From positions 4,473-68,472 of the forward strand of contig JARROJ010000003.1 of assembly GCA_037384065.1 (NCBI GenBank): 64,000 nucleotides of DNA, given 5' to 3'. Of the stretch, positions 25,098 to 33,371 are shown in pieces. A program made the position numbers and the translations under genes. Position 1 is the stretch's first letter; every line of letters begins with the position of its first letter. The notes under the pieces are model-generated. The model was not told the origin of the DNA, searched no databases, and saw only the letters and a list, made by a program, of their open reading frames with translations. The stretch is from JABDPF01 sp037384065. Lineage in GTDB: Bacteria > Pseudomonadota > Gammaproteobacteria > Xanthomonadales > SZUA-36.

Positions 25098-26968
25098 GGC
25101 AGGCGCTCCTGGTACAGCCAGGCATCGAGCACCGCGCGGGTCACGGGCGCCGCTTCGGCGGACCCGCCGCCGCCGTGCTCGACCACCGTGGCCACGACGA
25201 TCGAGGGCCGCTCGAACGGCGCGTAGGCGATGAACAAGGCGTGATGGCGCAGGTGCTCGGCGGTGTCCTCGTCCATGTCCTCGTCACGGTCCTGCGCCAC
25301 CACCTGCGCCGTGCCGCTCTTGCCCGCGATCTCGGTGCCGTCGTCGGGCCGAATCGCGCGCGCCGTGCCCTTGCGGCCATGCACCACGCGGCGCATCCCT
25401 TCGCGGATCGTGTCCCAGTGCGCCGGGTCCGCCACCGGCACCTGCTGTGCGACCGGGGATTCGATGCGGTCGGCCCGGGTGTTGCCGGGGTGTTTCACCG
25501 CATACAGCAGGCGCGGCTCGAAGCGCGTGCCGCCGTTGGCCAGGACCACCAGCGCGTTGGCCAGCTGCACCGGCGTGGTGACGTTGAACCCCTGGCCGAT
25601 CCCGGCAATGACGGTTTCGCCCGGGTACCACGGCTGGCCGAACTGGCCGCGCTTCCAGGCCCGTGACGGCAACACGCCGGCGTTTTCACCCAGCAGGTCG
25701 ATGCCGGTCGGGGCGCCGAAGCCGAACATGGCCAGATAGTCGTGCATCCGGTCGATGCCGAGATCCAGCGCCAGTTGGTAGAAAAAGGTGTTGACGGACT
25801 GCTCCAGCGCCTCGTAGATGTTCACCGAGCCGTGGCCGCCGCGCTTCCAGTCGCGATAGGGGCGCGACACGTTGGGCAGGTAGAATTCGCCGCCCGAGAA
25901 CACCTCGTCGCCATCGCTGATCACACCGAGTTCCAGCCCGGCCAGGCCGACGAAGGGCTTCAGGGTGGAGCCCGGTTCGTAGCCGCCGAGCAGCGTGCGG
26001 TTGAACAGCGGTCGGCCGCGCGCACTCAGGATGGCCCGGTAGTCGGCCGTGCTGATGCCATGCACGAACAGGTTCGGATCGTAGGCGGGCTTGCTGACCA
26101 TCGCCAGCACGGCGCCGTCGTTCGGGTCGATGGCGACCACCGCCCCGGCCCGCTCACCGAGCGCATCCCAGGCCGCGCGCTGCACCTCGAGATCGATCGA
26201 CAGCACCAGGTCGTCACCGTGCACCGGGGACGAACGCTCGAGGACCTGCAGCGTGCGCCCCTGCGAGTTGGTTTCCACTTTTTCGAGGCCGCTGCTGCCG
26301 TGCAGCGCGGACTCGTAGTAGCGTTCGATGCCGGTCTTGCCGATGTGCGTCGTGCCCCGGTAATTACCCTCGTCCACCCGGCCCAGGTCGTCGACGTCGA
26401 GCCGCCCGACGTAGCCGAGCACGTGGGTGAGCAGTTCGCCCTGCGGGTAGTGACGCGCCAGGTAGGGCACCACGTCGACCCCATCGAAGCGGTGCCGATC
26501 GACGGCGAAGCGCGCCACCTCCGCCTCGCTCAGGTTGAACTTCAGCGGCACGCTGTCGAACACGCGGTAGCGCGGACGGTTGCGCTCGAAGCGCTCCTGC
26601 ACGTCTTCCGGGAGCGCGATGATCGCCCCGAGGCGCTCCAGCAGGGGGCCCAGTTCGCCCGCTTTCTCCGGCACCACCTCGAGGCGGTACGCCGGGCGGT
26701 TCTCGGCGATCGGGCGGCCACGCCGGTCGTAGATCAGGCCGCGGTTGGGCGGCACCGGGACCACGCGGACACGGTTATTGGTCGAGCGCGTCGCGAACTC
26801 CTCGTGACTGAGCACCTGCAGGTAGACATAACGCGCCGCCAGCAGCATCAGGGCGACCGCGACGAGCGCAAACGCCACGGCGGCCCGCTCGGTGAACCGG
26901 CGCGACTCGAGCGCCTGGTCCTTGATCGGACTGCTTTGCGAATGGCGGATCCGCTGTCGGATGTTCAC
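25094..26968 (-). CDS. mrdA: Penicillin-binding protein 2 (elongation transpeptidase)
   Basis: PBP2 crosslinks the glycan made by RodA. The 624-residue class B PBP has a cytoplasmic N-terminus, one membrane segment (about 31-50), a pedestal domain beginning PVPPNRGLIYDRRGRPIAEN, and a transpeptidase domain. The catalytic motifs are STLK (S334, K337), SVN (391-393) and KSG (550-552). Length is near the usual 630. mreD lies 9 bp upstream and rodA overlaps downstream, forming mreBCD-mrdA-rodA. Confidence 0.96.
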   Translation of the reverse strand: MNIRQRIRHSQSSPIKDQALESRRFTERAAVAFALVAVALMLLAARYVYLQVLSHEEFATRSTNNRVRVVPVPPNRGLIYDRRGRPIAENRPAYRLEVVPEKAGELGPLLERLGAIIALPEDVQERFERNRPRYRVFDSVPLKFNLSEAEVARFAVDRHRFDGVDVVPYLARHYPQGELLTHVLGYVGRLDVDDLGRVDEGNYRGTTHIGKTGIERYYESALHGSSGLEKVETNSQGRTLQVLERSSPVHGDDLVLSIDLEVQRAAWDALGERAGAVVAIDPNDGAVLAMVSKPAYDPNLFVHGISTADYRAILSARGRPLFNRTLLGGYEPGSTLKPFVGLAGLELGVISDGDEVFSGGEFYLPNVSRPYRDWKRGGHGSVNIYEALEQSVNTFFYQLALDLGIDRMHDYLAMFGFGAPTGIDLLGENAGVLPSRAWKRGQFGQPWYPGETVIAGIGQGFNVTTPVQLANALVVLANGGTRFEPRLLYAVKHPGNTRADRIESPVAQQVPVADPAHWDTIREGMRRVVHGRKGTARAIRPDDGTEIAGKSGTAQVVAQDRDEDMDEDTAEHLRHHALFIAYAPFERPSIVVATVVEHGGGGSAEAAPVTRAVLDAWLYQERLP

Positions 26969-26977
26969 CGCAAACCC

Positions 26978-27472
26978 TCAGCGCGTGGCGCGCAGCCGCA
27001 TGCTGCCGCGAAACCGGTCCAGCACGACGAACAGCCACGGCCAGACCAGCGTGCCGACCAGCGGCGGCAGCCAGAAATCGAGCGAGGGCAGGGCGTCGCC
27101 ACGCAGGCTGATGACCCAGAGCAGGATGATGCGGTCGTTCATCAGGATGGCGAATACGGACAGGGCCTGCTGCCAGGGCGGAAAGAACCGCAGGCGCGCC
27201 CGAAACCGGTTGACCAGGTAAATCACGATGACCAGGCTGAGCGCATGCAGCCCCAGCAGGCTGCCGGTCAGCAGATCGAGCACGAGGCCCACCGTGAAAC
27301 CGAGGCCCAGCGTGATCCGGTCCTGTGTTTCCAGGCTCCAGTAAATCAGCGTCAGCGCCACCCAGTAGGGCCAGGCGGATTGCAGCCAGCTCGGCAGCGG
27401 CACGATCATCAGGACGGCGGCCAGGGCCAGGGTCGCCAGGATCATCGGGTAGCGGTCGCGGCTGGCGATCAT
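26978..27472 (-). CDS. mreD: Rod shape-determining membrane protein MreD
   Basis: MreD is a small polytopic inner-membrane protein of the elongasome. The 164-residue product has about five membrane segments and the family motif RYPMILATLALAAVLMIVPLP near the start and WPYWVALTLIYWSLETQDRITLGLGFTVGLVLDLLTG pattern in the middle (family consensus PDW..L.LiYW......vg...gf..GLllDll). Its ATG overlaps the mreC stop by 4 bp. Its precise biochemical role is unknown. Confidence 0.92.
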   Translation of the reverse strand: MIASRDRYPMILATLALAAVLMIVPLPSWLQSAWPYWVALTLIYWSLETQDRITLGLGFTVGLVLDLLTGSLLGLHALSLVIVIYLVNRFRARLRFFPPWQQALSVFAILMNDRIILLWVISLRGDALPSLDFWLPPLVGTLVWPWLFVVLDRFRGSMRLRATR

Positions 27473-28452
27473 TGCGGCGCCTCCGCGGACTCATCCGGGC
27501 GCGCGGATTCGCCCTCGCCCGCCTCGGCGTCATCGCCGGTCGGTCCGGCCGCCGACGCCGCGGCGCCGTCCGGCGCCTCCGATGCTTCCGGTGCCGGAGG
27601 CACGGGCGGCCGGACGTTGCTGCGGATCAGCAGGACCTCGCGACCCCGGTCGAGCGCGGCGAGCGGCGCCGCTTCCACCCGGGCGAAGGTCCGTCCCGGT
27701 TCGCGATCGATCGTCCTGACCTCGGCGACCGGGTAGCCGCCCGGAAAGCGGTCGCCGAGACCGGACGTGACGACCAGGTCACCGACCCGGACGTCGGCCT
27801 CGCGCGGCACGTTCGGCAACACCAGGCGGTCGGTTTCGCCGAGGCCGAAGGCGACCGTCCGCAAGCCCGTGCGGTTGATCTGTACCGGCAGGGCGTGGTT
27901 CGGGTCGGAAATCAGGCGCACGCTGGCGAAGTGCAGGTGCACGTCCTCGACCTGCCCCATCACGCCGGCCCCGTCGATCACCGCCTGGCCGACCGTGACC
28001 CCGTCATCGCTGCCGCGATCGATCAGCACCAGGTGGGAGAACGGGTCGAGTTCCACCCGCAGCAGCTCCGCGAAGCGGTATTCGAACTCGAGGCTGTCGG
28101 CGCCTTCGAACAGCGCGCGCAGGCGGCGGTTCTCTTCACGCAGCGTGGCGAGGCGCTGGAGATCCGCCTGCTGAGCCAGCAACCGGCGGCGCAGTTCCTC
28201 GTTTTCGTGGCGCAGCTCGCGACGCGTGCGGAATTGCTCGGACAGGTTACCGGCGGCGCGAAACGGCCACTCGACGACGTGGTAAACGGGCTCGACCGCG
28301 TTTTCGACGACGTTGCGGACCTTGGGCACGTACTGGCCGCGATGGTCCATCGCCATCAGGACGATGGCGATCAGGCCGTACAGCATGAGCCGCGCGGTCT
28401 GGCCCGCGGACCCGCTGAACCGGGTTCCGGTGCCGACGTTGCCCCTGATCAA
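27469..28452 (-). CDS. mreC: Rod shape-determining protein MreC
   Basis: MreC links MreB filaments to PBP2 and RodA in the periplasm and activates PBP2. The 327-residue product has a cytoplasmic start, one membrane segment (about 19-37), a coiled coil (about 70-110, rich in Glu/Arg/Leu) and the beta-barrel MreC domain (DRGSDDGVTVGQAVIDGAGVMGQ, VVTSGLGDRFPGGYPV). The tail from about residue 280 is a Pro/Ala/Glu-rich low-complexity segment, a frequent variable feature. It starts 12 bp after mreB. Confidence 0.95.
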   Translation of the reverse strand: MIRGNVGTGTRFSGSAGQTARLMLYGLIAIVLMAMDHRGQYVPKVRNVVENAVEPVYHVVEWPFRAAGNLSEQFRTRRELRHENEELRRRLLAQQADLQRLATLREENRRLRALFEGADSLEFEYRFAELLRVELDPFSHLVLIDRGSDDGVTVGQAVIDGAGVMGQVEDVHLHFASVRLISDPNHALPVQINRTGLRTVAFGLGETDRLVLPNVPREADVRVGDLVVTSGLGDRFPGGYPVAEVRTIDREPGRTFARVEAAPLAALDRGREVLLIRSNVRPPVPPAPEASEAPDGAAASAAGPTGDDAEAGEGESARPDESAEAPQ

Positions 28453-28464
28453 AAAAATACCGCC

Positions 28465-29514
28465 TTAATTGGCGGCGAAGAAGTCGCCGTTGTTCTGGTC
28501 CATCAACTCCAGGGCGCGACCGCCACCACGAGCCACGCAGGTCAGCGGGTCGTCCGCCGGAAACACCGGCAAGCCGGTTTCCTCGGCGATGAGCCGGTCG
28601 ATGCCGCGCAACAGCGCGCCGCCGCCGGTCAGCACGATGCCGGTTTCCGCGACGTCCGCGCACAGTTCGGGCGGCGTCTGCTCCAGCGCCGTCTTGACCG
28701 CTTCGAGGATGCTCGACAGGCTTTCGTTCAGCGCCTCGAGCACCTCGTTGCTGCTGATGCTGATGTTGCGCGGAACGCCCTCGGCCAGGTTGCGCCCCGA
28801 AACCTCCATCGTCTGCGGTTCTTCGTCCGGCCACGCACAGCCAATTTCGATCTTGATGCGCTCCGCGGTGGTCTCGCCGATCAGGGTGCCGTAGTTACGG
28901 CGTACGTAGTTGATGATGGCGTCGTCGAACTGGTCGCCGCCGATGCGCACCGAGTGCGAGTACACCAGGCCATTGAGCGAAATGACGGCGACCTCGGAGG
29001 TACCGCCCCCGACGTCCAGCACCATCGCGCCGCGCGCTTCGTGCACCGGGATGCCGGCGCCGATCGCGGCCGCCATCGGTTCCTCGACCAGGAAGACCTC
29101 GCGCGCGCCGGCGCCTTCGGCCGACTCCTTGATCGCCTTGCGTTCGACCTGCGTGGAGGAGCAGGGCACGCAGACCAGCACGCGGGGGCTGGGGCGCAGG
29201 AAGCGCGAGGTGTGCACCTTGCGGATGAAATGCTGCAGCATCGCCTCGGTCATGTTGAAGTCGGCGATCACGCCGTCCTTCAACGGTCGCACCGTGCGGA
29301 TGTTGCCCGGGGTGCGACCGAGCATTTTCTTCGCGGCGGAACCGACGGCCGCCACGTGCTGCGGGCCGCCCGGCCCGCGGTCCATGCGCACGGAAACGAC
29401 CGAGGGCTCGTTCAGCACGATCCCCTGTCCACGTACGAAAATCAGTGTGTTGGCCGTCCCCAGGTCGATCGAAAGGTCGTTGGAGAAGAGGCCGCGAAGA
29501 CTCTTGAAAACCAT
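28465..29514 (-). CDS. mreB: Rod shape-determining actin homologue MreB
   Basis: MreB forms membrane-bound filaments that guide sidewall synthesis. The 349-residue product has the actin-fold ATP-binding motifs: phosphate 1 (SIDLGTANTLI near residue 16), phosphate 2 (MVLDVGGGTSEVAVISL) and the adenosine motif (IVLTGGGALLRGID). The N-terminal KSLRGLFSNDL segment is typical. It is the first gene of the mreBCD-mrdA-rodA-mltB-rlpA-dacA-ybeD-lipBA series and has its own candidate promoter at 29557-29585. Confidence 0.97.
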   Translation of the reverse strand: MVFKSLRGLFSNDLSIDLGTANTLIFVRGQGIVLNEPSVVSVRMDRGPGGPQHVAAVGSAAKKMLGRTPGNIRTVRPLKDGVIADFNMTEAMLQHFIRKVHTSRFLRPSPRVLVCVPCSSTQVERKAIKESAEGAGAREVFLVEEPMAAAIGAGIPVHEARGAMVLDVGGGTSEVAVISLNGLVYSHSVRIGGDQFDDAIINYVRRNYGTLIGETTAERIKIEIGCAWPDEEPQTMEVSGRNLAEGVPRNISISSNEVLEALNESLSSILEAVKTALEQTPPELCADVAETGIVLTGGGALLRGIDRLIAEETGLPVFPADDPLTCVARGGGRALELMDQNNGDFFAAN

Positions 29515-29556
29515 GTTGTGTCGTGTCCGTTGATCCGCCGCGCAGCGCGATCGACT

Positions 29557-29585
29557 AATGTATCAGTACCCCCGTGTACCCGCAA
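29557..29585 (-). promoter_or_regulatory. Candidate mreB promoter
   Basis: On the minus strand TTGCGG and TACATT are separated by 17 bp, and TACATT is preceded by TG plus one base (extended -10). Each hexamer matches the consensus only in part, but spacing and the distance of about 40 bp to the mreB start fit. Confidence 0.4.
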
Positions 29586-29781
29586 GCCGGAAAACCGCGG
29601 AAAACAAGGCGCTCCGGCGCTTCGAACAGCCGGGAAAGTCCTTACCGTTCGGAAACGGGTGCCGTTGGCGGGCGCTTGTGATATATCAGATGGAAGCGCG
29701 TTCGAGGCGGCTCGGGAACACCCCCCGAAAGACAAATCCGTTAGAATGATGCGGTCTTCATCACCCCGCGAGAATACGCCT

Positions 29782-30714
29782 ATGTCCGCGCTGATCTGTG
29801 GCTCACTGGCCTACGACACCATCATGGTGTTCCCGGACCAGTTCAAGGAACACATCCTGCCCGACAAGGTGCATATCCTGAACGTCGCGTTCCTGGTGCC
29901 GGAAATGCGCAAGGAGTTCGGCGGCGTCGCCGGCAACATCGCCTACAGCCTGCGCCTGCTCGGCGAAAACCCCTTTCCGATGGCGGCGGTGGGTGACGAC
30001 TTCGGGCCCTACAGCCAGCACCTGGAAGCGCTCGATATCTCGCAGCGCTACATCCGTCACATGGACGGCGAGTTCACGCCGCAGGCCTTTATCACGACGG
30101 ACATCGACGACAACCAGATCACGGCCTTCCACCCCGGCGCCATGCAGTTCAGTTACCTGAACCGCGTCGCCGACACCGAGGGCATCACCCTGGGCATCGT
30201 CGCGCCCGACGGCAAGGCGGCGATGATCCAGCACAGCAGCGATTTCCGCGAACTCGGCATCCCGCACATCTTCGACCCCGGGCAGGCCATGACCCTGTTC
30301 AAAGGCGCCGAGTTGCGGCGGTTCATCGAAGAGGCGAAATACCTCGTCCTGAACGGTTACGAGTTCCAGTTGCTGATGGAAAAAACCGGGCTGTCCGGAC
30401 CCGAGATCGCCGACCAGGTGGAAGCGATGATCGTCACCCACGGCAGCAAGGGTTCGGTGCTGCGCACCCGCGAGGAAGAAACAGCGATCGAGCCGGTCGA
30501 ACCCGAGGACGTGCAGGACCCGACCGGTTGCGGCGACGCGTTTCGAGCCGGCCTGATATACGGCCTGCTGAACGATCTCGACCTGGTCACCTGCTGCCGC
30601 ATTGGCTCCGTGATGGGCTCCATCAAGGTGGCCGTCCAGGGCCCGCAGAACCATACGCCGACCTTCGACGCGATCCAGGAACGCTTCAAGGCCGTTTACG
30701 GCTACCGTTTCTGA
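29782..30714 (+). CDS. PfkB-family sugar/nucleoside kinase (adenosine-kinase-like)
   Basis: The 310-residue cytoplasmic protein belongs to the PfkB/ribokinase superfamily, which phosphorylates sugars or nucleosides with ATP. It has the GG-containing substrate region (KEFGGVAGNIAYSLRLLG, about 45-61) and the C-terminal signature DPTGCGD (246-252), in which D252 would be the catalytic base; the usual DTxGAGD is altered to DPTGCGD. The N-terminal SLAYDTIMVFPDQFKEHILPD and HVLNVAFLVPEMRKEFGG-type block are typical of the adenosine-kinase-like subgroup. The substrate is not certain. A TAGAAT hexamer at 29742-29747 is the only promoter-like signal upstream, and a perfect TGATATATCA palindrome lies at 29679-29688. 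Confidence 0.85.
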   Translation: MSALICGSLAYDTIMVFPDQFKEHILPDKVHILNVAFLVPEMRKEFGGVAGNIAYSLRLLGENPFPMAAVGDDFGPYSQHLEALDISQRYIRHMDGEFTPQAFITTDIDDNQITAFHPGAMQFSYLNRVADTEGITLGIVAPDGKAAMIQHSSDFRELGIPHIFDPGQAMTLFKGAELRRFIEEAKYLVLNGYEFQLLMEKTGLSGPEIADQVEAMIVTHGSKGSVLRTREEETAIEPVEPEDVQDPTGCGDAFRAGLIYGLLNDLDLVTCCRIGSVMGSIKVAVQGPQNHTPTFDAIQERFKAVYGYRF

Positions 30715-30737
30715 GCCGCGGCGCGTGACCTCCCGGG

Positions 30738-30766
30738 TTGACAAACCCGCGCGGTGATTGGAGAAT
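30738..30766 (+). promoter_or_regulatory. tRNA promoter with consensus -35
   Basis: TTGACA (30738-30743) is a perfect -35. GAGAAT (30761-30766) sits 17 bp downstream as the -10. The following ACGCCCCC is a GC-rich discriminator, the kind that confers stringent control on stable-RNA promoters. The tRNA starts about 30 nt further on. Confidence 0.7.
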
Positions 30767-30801
30767 TCACGCCCCCGATACGCTCGGGAACGCAAACATA
30801 T

Positions 30802-30878
30802 GGTGATGTAGCTCAGCTGGTTAGAGCGCGGCACTCATAATGCTGAGGTCGGTGGTTCAAGTCCACCCATCACCACCA
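30802..30878 (+). tRNA. tRNA-Met (CAU anticodon, elongator type)
   Basis: A 77-nt cloverleaf with encoded CCA. Acceptor GGTGATG pairs with CATCACC, discriminator A. The D arm is GCTC/GAGC, the anticodon arm CGGCA/TGCTG around loop CTCATAA (anticodon CAT), and the T arm GGTGG/CCACC with loop TTCAAGT. A CAT anticodon in a CTCATAA loop fits elongator tRNA-Met; tRNA-Ile2, whose C34 is modified to lysidine, has the same loop and cannot be fully excluded by eye. It is not the initiator, because the acceptor begins with a normal G1-C72 pair and the anticodon stem lacks the three G-C pairs. Confidence 0.88.
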
Positions 30879-30886
30879 GACACGCC

Positions 30887-30920
30887 AACGGGCTGCGGTT
30901 TTCGACCGCAGCCCGTTTTT
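30887..30920 (+). terminator. Rho-independent terminator of the tRNA gene
   Basis: A perfect 12-bp stem, ACGGGCTGCGGT (30888-30899) with ACCGCAGCCCGT (30905-30916), has a 5-nt loop and is followed by TTTTC. It begins 10 nt after the tRNA CCA. Confidence 0.93.
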
Positions 30921-30965
30921 CATCCGGAGCAGATTCTCGCCTCTCCTGAGGAACTCTGACGCGAT

Positions 30966-32336
30966 TTACTCGGTCGGCGCGTCCGGGTCCAGCAGATCGG
31001 TTTCCGTCGAGGCGTCCTTTTCCGCCCGCATCTGACGCTCCACGCTGCTGTCGCGGCTCGTATCGCGCTCGACCGTGGCGCCGGGCGCCGCGTGCTTTTC
31101 GGGCTCCGATTGGCCGGACTGAACCGGCGCTGAGCGCCGCAGGTTGACGTTGTAGATGGGCTCCGGCATCACGATGCCGGCCTCGTCGAAGGCTTCCTTG
31201 ACCCGGCGCATCGCCTCGCTGCGGACCTTGAGGAAATCGTCCTCGCGCTGGTCCAGCCAGCCGCGCATCAGCAGAATGATGCTCGAGTCGCCCAGGGCGT
31301 TGATCAGGCAGGTCGGCGGCGGCGAGTCCAGCACGCCCGGCATGCGCCGCAGCGTATCGAGCGCGAGTTCCGTGGGGCCGGTCAGCTCGATCCCGGTGTC
31401 CACCCCGACCGAGAATTCGAAACGGCGCAGCGGGTTGCGCGTGAAATTGGTGATCGTCGCCTTGAACACCTTCGCATTCGGTATGCGCAGATGGTTGCCT
31501 TCCAGGCTCATCAGCACGGTCGCCCGCGGCGTCAGGCGCAGCACCTTGCCCTCGATGTCGTCGATGCGGATGTAGTCCTCGTGGCGAAACGGCTGGCGGA
31601 TACTGAGCATGATGCTGGCGATGTAATTCTCGACCGTGTCGCGGGTCGCGAACCCGATGGCCAGGCCCAGGATGCCCAGCGCGCCCACGACCGAACCGAG
31701 CAGCGCCGTCGCGTCCAGCAGCTGCAGCGCGGTGATGACGCCGGCCAGGATGATCGCCAGTTGCAGCACCTGCCGGGCCAGGTCGCGAATGAACCAGTTG
31801 GCCGAGATCCGCCGATAGAACCCTTCGGCGCGCCCCGCCGCCCGCGCGAGCAGCAGGGCCAGGCCGACGACGGCCAGGGCGAGCAGCAGCAGGGGGGCGG
31901 AAACGAGCAGATCCTGCAGGTAGACGAGGAAGCTGTTCGCCGCCGACTGCAGGCGCTTGCGCACCGACCGTTCCCGGCTGATGTCGTTGACCACGACCAC
32001 GGCGCCGGCGACCCGCGCCGCGAGCTTTTCCGCCCGCTCCTTCGTTTCCTGGTCGTCGACGCTGCCTGCCAGCACCACGACACCGTCCTGCACCGTGACC
32101 GTCACCGCGCCGAGCCCGGCCAGGTGTTCGAACAGGCCCTCGATGCGCGCGCGGATCTGCGCGTCGTCCGGAATCGCGGATTCCTCGGCCTCGATCACCG
32201 TCTCACCGGACTCGGTTTCGGGCTGCGGCGCGCTTTCCGGCAGCAGTTGCGCGCCGGCAGGCGCGCCCGCAAGCAGCGCTGCGAACGCAATCGCGCACAC
32301 GAATCGCCGGAGTAGATCTTTGCCGCTGAATGTCAC
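30966..32336 (-). CDS. BON-domain MscS-type mechanosensitive channel
   Basis: From the GTG at 32336 the product is 456 residues. It has a signal peptide (about 1-30, ending APAGAQ), an acidic linker, a BON domain (about 58-120, with VTVTVQDGVVVLAGSVDDQETKERAEKLA pattern) in the periplasm, then three or four membrane helices. The pore helix and beta domain of MscS follow (GILGLAIGFATRDTVENYIASI, QPFRHEDYIRIDDIEGKV). A hydrophilic charged tail ends the protein. Such BON-MscS proteins are small-conductance osmotic safety valves with an extra envelope-binding module. The frame continues upstream to 32612 without family similarity, so the GTG opening the signal peptide is preferred. It is divergent from the two CNB-fold genes. 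Confidence 0.86.
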   Translation of the reverse strand: MTFSGKDLLRRFVCAIAFAALLAGAPAGAQLLPESAPQPETESGETVIEAEESAIPDDAQIRARIEGLFEHLAGLGAVTVTVQDGVVVLAGSVDDQETKERAEKLAARVAGAVVVVNDISRERSVRKRLQSAANSFLVYLQDLLVSAPLLLLALAVVGLALLLARAAGRAEGFYRRISANWFIRDLARQVLQLAIILAGVITALQLLDATALLGSVVGALGILGLAIGFATRDTVENYIASIMLSIRQPFRHEDYIRIDDIEGKVLRLTPRATVLMSLEGNHLRIPNAKVFKATITNFTRNPLRRFEFSVGVDTGIELTGPTELALDTLRRMPGVLDSPPPTCLINALGDSSIILLMRGWLDQREDDFLKVRSEAMRRVKEAFDEAGIVMPEPIYNVNLRRSAPVQSGQSEPEKHAAPGATVERDTSRDSSVERQMRAEKDASTETDLLDPDAPTE

Positions 32337-32489
32337 TGCCGCCTCGCGCCGCTTGCCGTGTCGAAAGAAAGAAGACGTATGGGGAACAGGGCGAATAAAC
32401 CACAGCTTCCCTGAATCAGGCAAGTGCCGCTGACCGGACGGAACCGCCGGCCGCGGACCGACACGACGCTCATACCGCCAGATTGACCA

Positions 32490-32589
32490 TTCGCCCGCCC
32501 GCGTCGTGCGCCGCGGGCGAACCCTTTGCAAATGGCGTAAAATGCGTCCATTGTCCGGTTTCAGCCGGAACGTCACCCTGGGCAGGTGA
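32490..32589 (+). promoter_or_regulatory. Leader of the CNB-fold genes: inverted repeat, -10 box and Shine-Dalgarno hairpin
   Basis: Three signals lie in this leader. A perfect 9-bp inverted repeat TTCGCCCGC/GCGGGCGAA (32490-32498 and 32513-32521) has a 14-nt loop. TAAAAT at 32538-32543 lies within the same 14 bases seen before ttcA. Finally TCACC (32573-32577) pairs with GGTGA (32585-32589), hiding the Shine-Dalgarno GGTGA of the gene at 32594. A further small hairpin, TCCGG/CCGGA, lies at about 32554-32569. Confidence 0.4.
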
Positions 32590-32593
32590 AACG

Positions 32594-32965
32594 ATGAACT
32601 TCCTACGAACATTCGACAACTGGGCGAACACGGAAACCCACAAGGACGGGTCCGTCATTTTCTCCGACAGCGAACCGGCCGACGCGCTGTTCCTGGTGCT
32701 CGAGGGCGAGATCGTCCTGACCCTGCGTGGCCACGCGCTCAGCAACGAAGGCCGCGGCGCCCTGATCGGCGAGATGGCGATCATCGACGATACGGCGCGC
32801 AACGCGACGGCGGTTGCGTCCGGCACGGTGCGCCTGGCGCGGATCAGCCCGGACGAATTCCGCGACCTGATTACCGAAGACCCCGAATTCTCGTTGCACG
32901 CCATGGCGGAACTGGCCCGGCGCCTGCGCGCCGTGGACGCGCTGCTCGGCTCACGAATCGAATGA
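32594..32965 (+). CDS. Single-domain cyclic-nucleotide-binding-fold protein (first of tandem pair)
   Basis: The 123-residue product is essentially one cNMP-binding domain (CRP/PKA type), with no DNA-binding or kinase domain. It has the beta-barrel (SVIFSDSEPADALFLVLEGEIVLTLRG) and the phosphate-binding cassette GEMAIIDDTARNATAV, which keeps the conserved Glu and Arg, so ligand binding is possible. It is followed at 28 bp by a paralogue with similar layout, pointing to an old tandem duplication. The start at 32594 is chosen because the conserved domain starts there. Stand-alone CNB proteins are usually regulators or structural adaptors; function here is unknown. The gene is divergent from the BON-MscS channel. 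Confidence 0.83.
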   Translation: MNFLRTFDNWANTETHKDGSVIFSDSEPADALFLVLEGEIVLTLRGHALSNEGRGALIGEMAIIDDTARNATAVASGTVRLARISPDEFRDLITEDPEFSLHAMAELARRLRAVDALLGSRIE

Positions 32966-32993
32966 ACGACTGACCCTGAACCCGGACAACGTC

Positions 32994-33356
32994 ATGGACT
33001 TATTGGAAGTATTCAAGGATTCCCAGGACATCGTCGACTTTCCCGCGGGCAGTTCGATCATCCGCGAGGGCGAGGAAGGCAACAAGATGTTCGTGGTGAT
33101 GGACGGCGAGGTCGAAATCACCATCAAGGGCAAGCGAATCGCCAATGCCGGGCGGGGCGAAATCGTCGGCGAGATGGCGCTGATCAGCCCTGAATTGCGC
33201 AGCGCGACGGTCACCGCGTTGACCGACACGCGGATGGCCGTCATCGATCAGAGCAGCTTCGAATCGCTGCTGCAGTACGTCCCGGACTTCACGATGCACG
33301 TGATGAACGTGCTCGCCGACCGGCTCAAGGGCGCGTTCGAGATGATCGGCGACTAG
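32994..33356 (+). CDS. Single-domain cyclic-nucleotide-binding-fold protein (second of tandem pair)
   Basis: The 120-residue product is one CNB domain (MDLLEVFKDSQDIVDFPAGSSI start). Its cassette GEMALISPELRSATVTA has the Glu and Arg expected of a nucleotide-binding site and is closer to consensus than that of its neighbour. There are no additional domains or membrane segments. It shares GEMA, an Arg-x-AT motif and overall length with the upstream gene, so the two could form heterodimers; that is inference. Both are probably one transcript. Confidence 0.83.
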   Translation: MDLLEVFKDSQDIVDFPAGSSIIREGEEGNKMFVVMDGEVEITIKGKRIANAGRGEIVGEMALISPELRSATVTALTDTRMAVIDQSSFESLLQYVPDFTMHVMNVLADRLKGAFEMIGD

Positions 33357-33371
33357 CCGGCGCGCACGGCT

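Noticed and set aside
27325..29781. Plus-strand open frame preceding the PfkB kinase, apparently fused to it
   Set aside because: The upstream part is antisense to mreB, mreC and mreD. The kinase domain begins at the ATG at 29782, with no need for an N-terminal extension.
30802..30878. Initiator tRNA-fMet
   Set aside because: The acceptor stem begins with a paired G-C rather than the mismatched C1-A72, and the anticodon stem lacks the three consecutive G-C pairs of initiator tRNAs.
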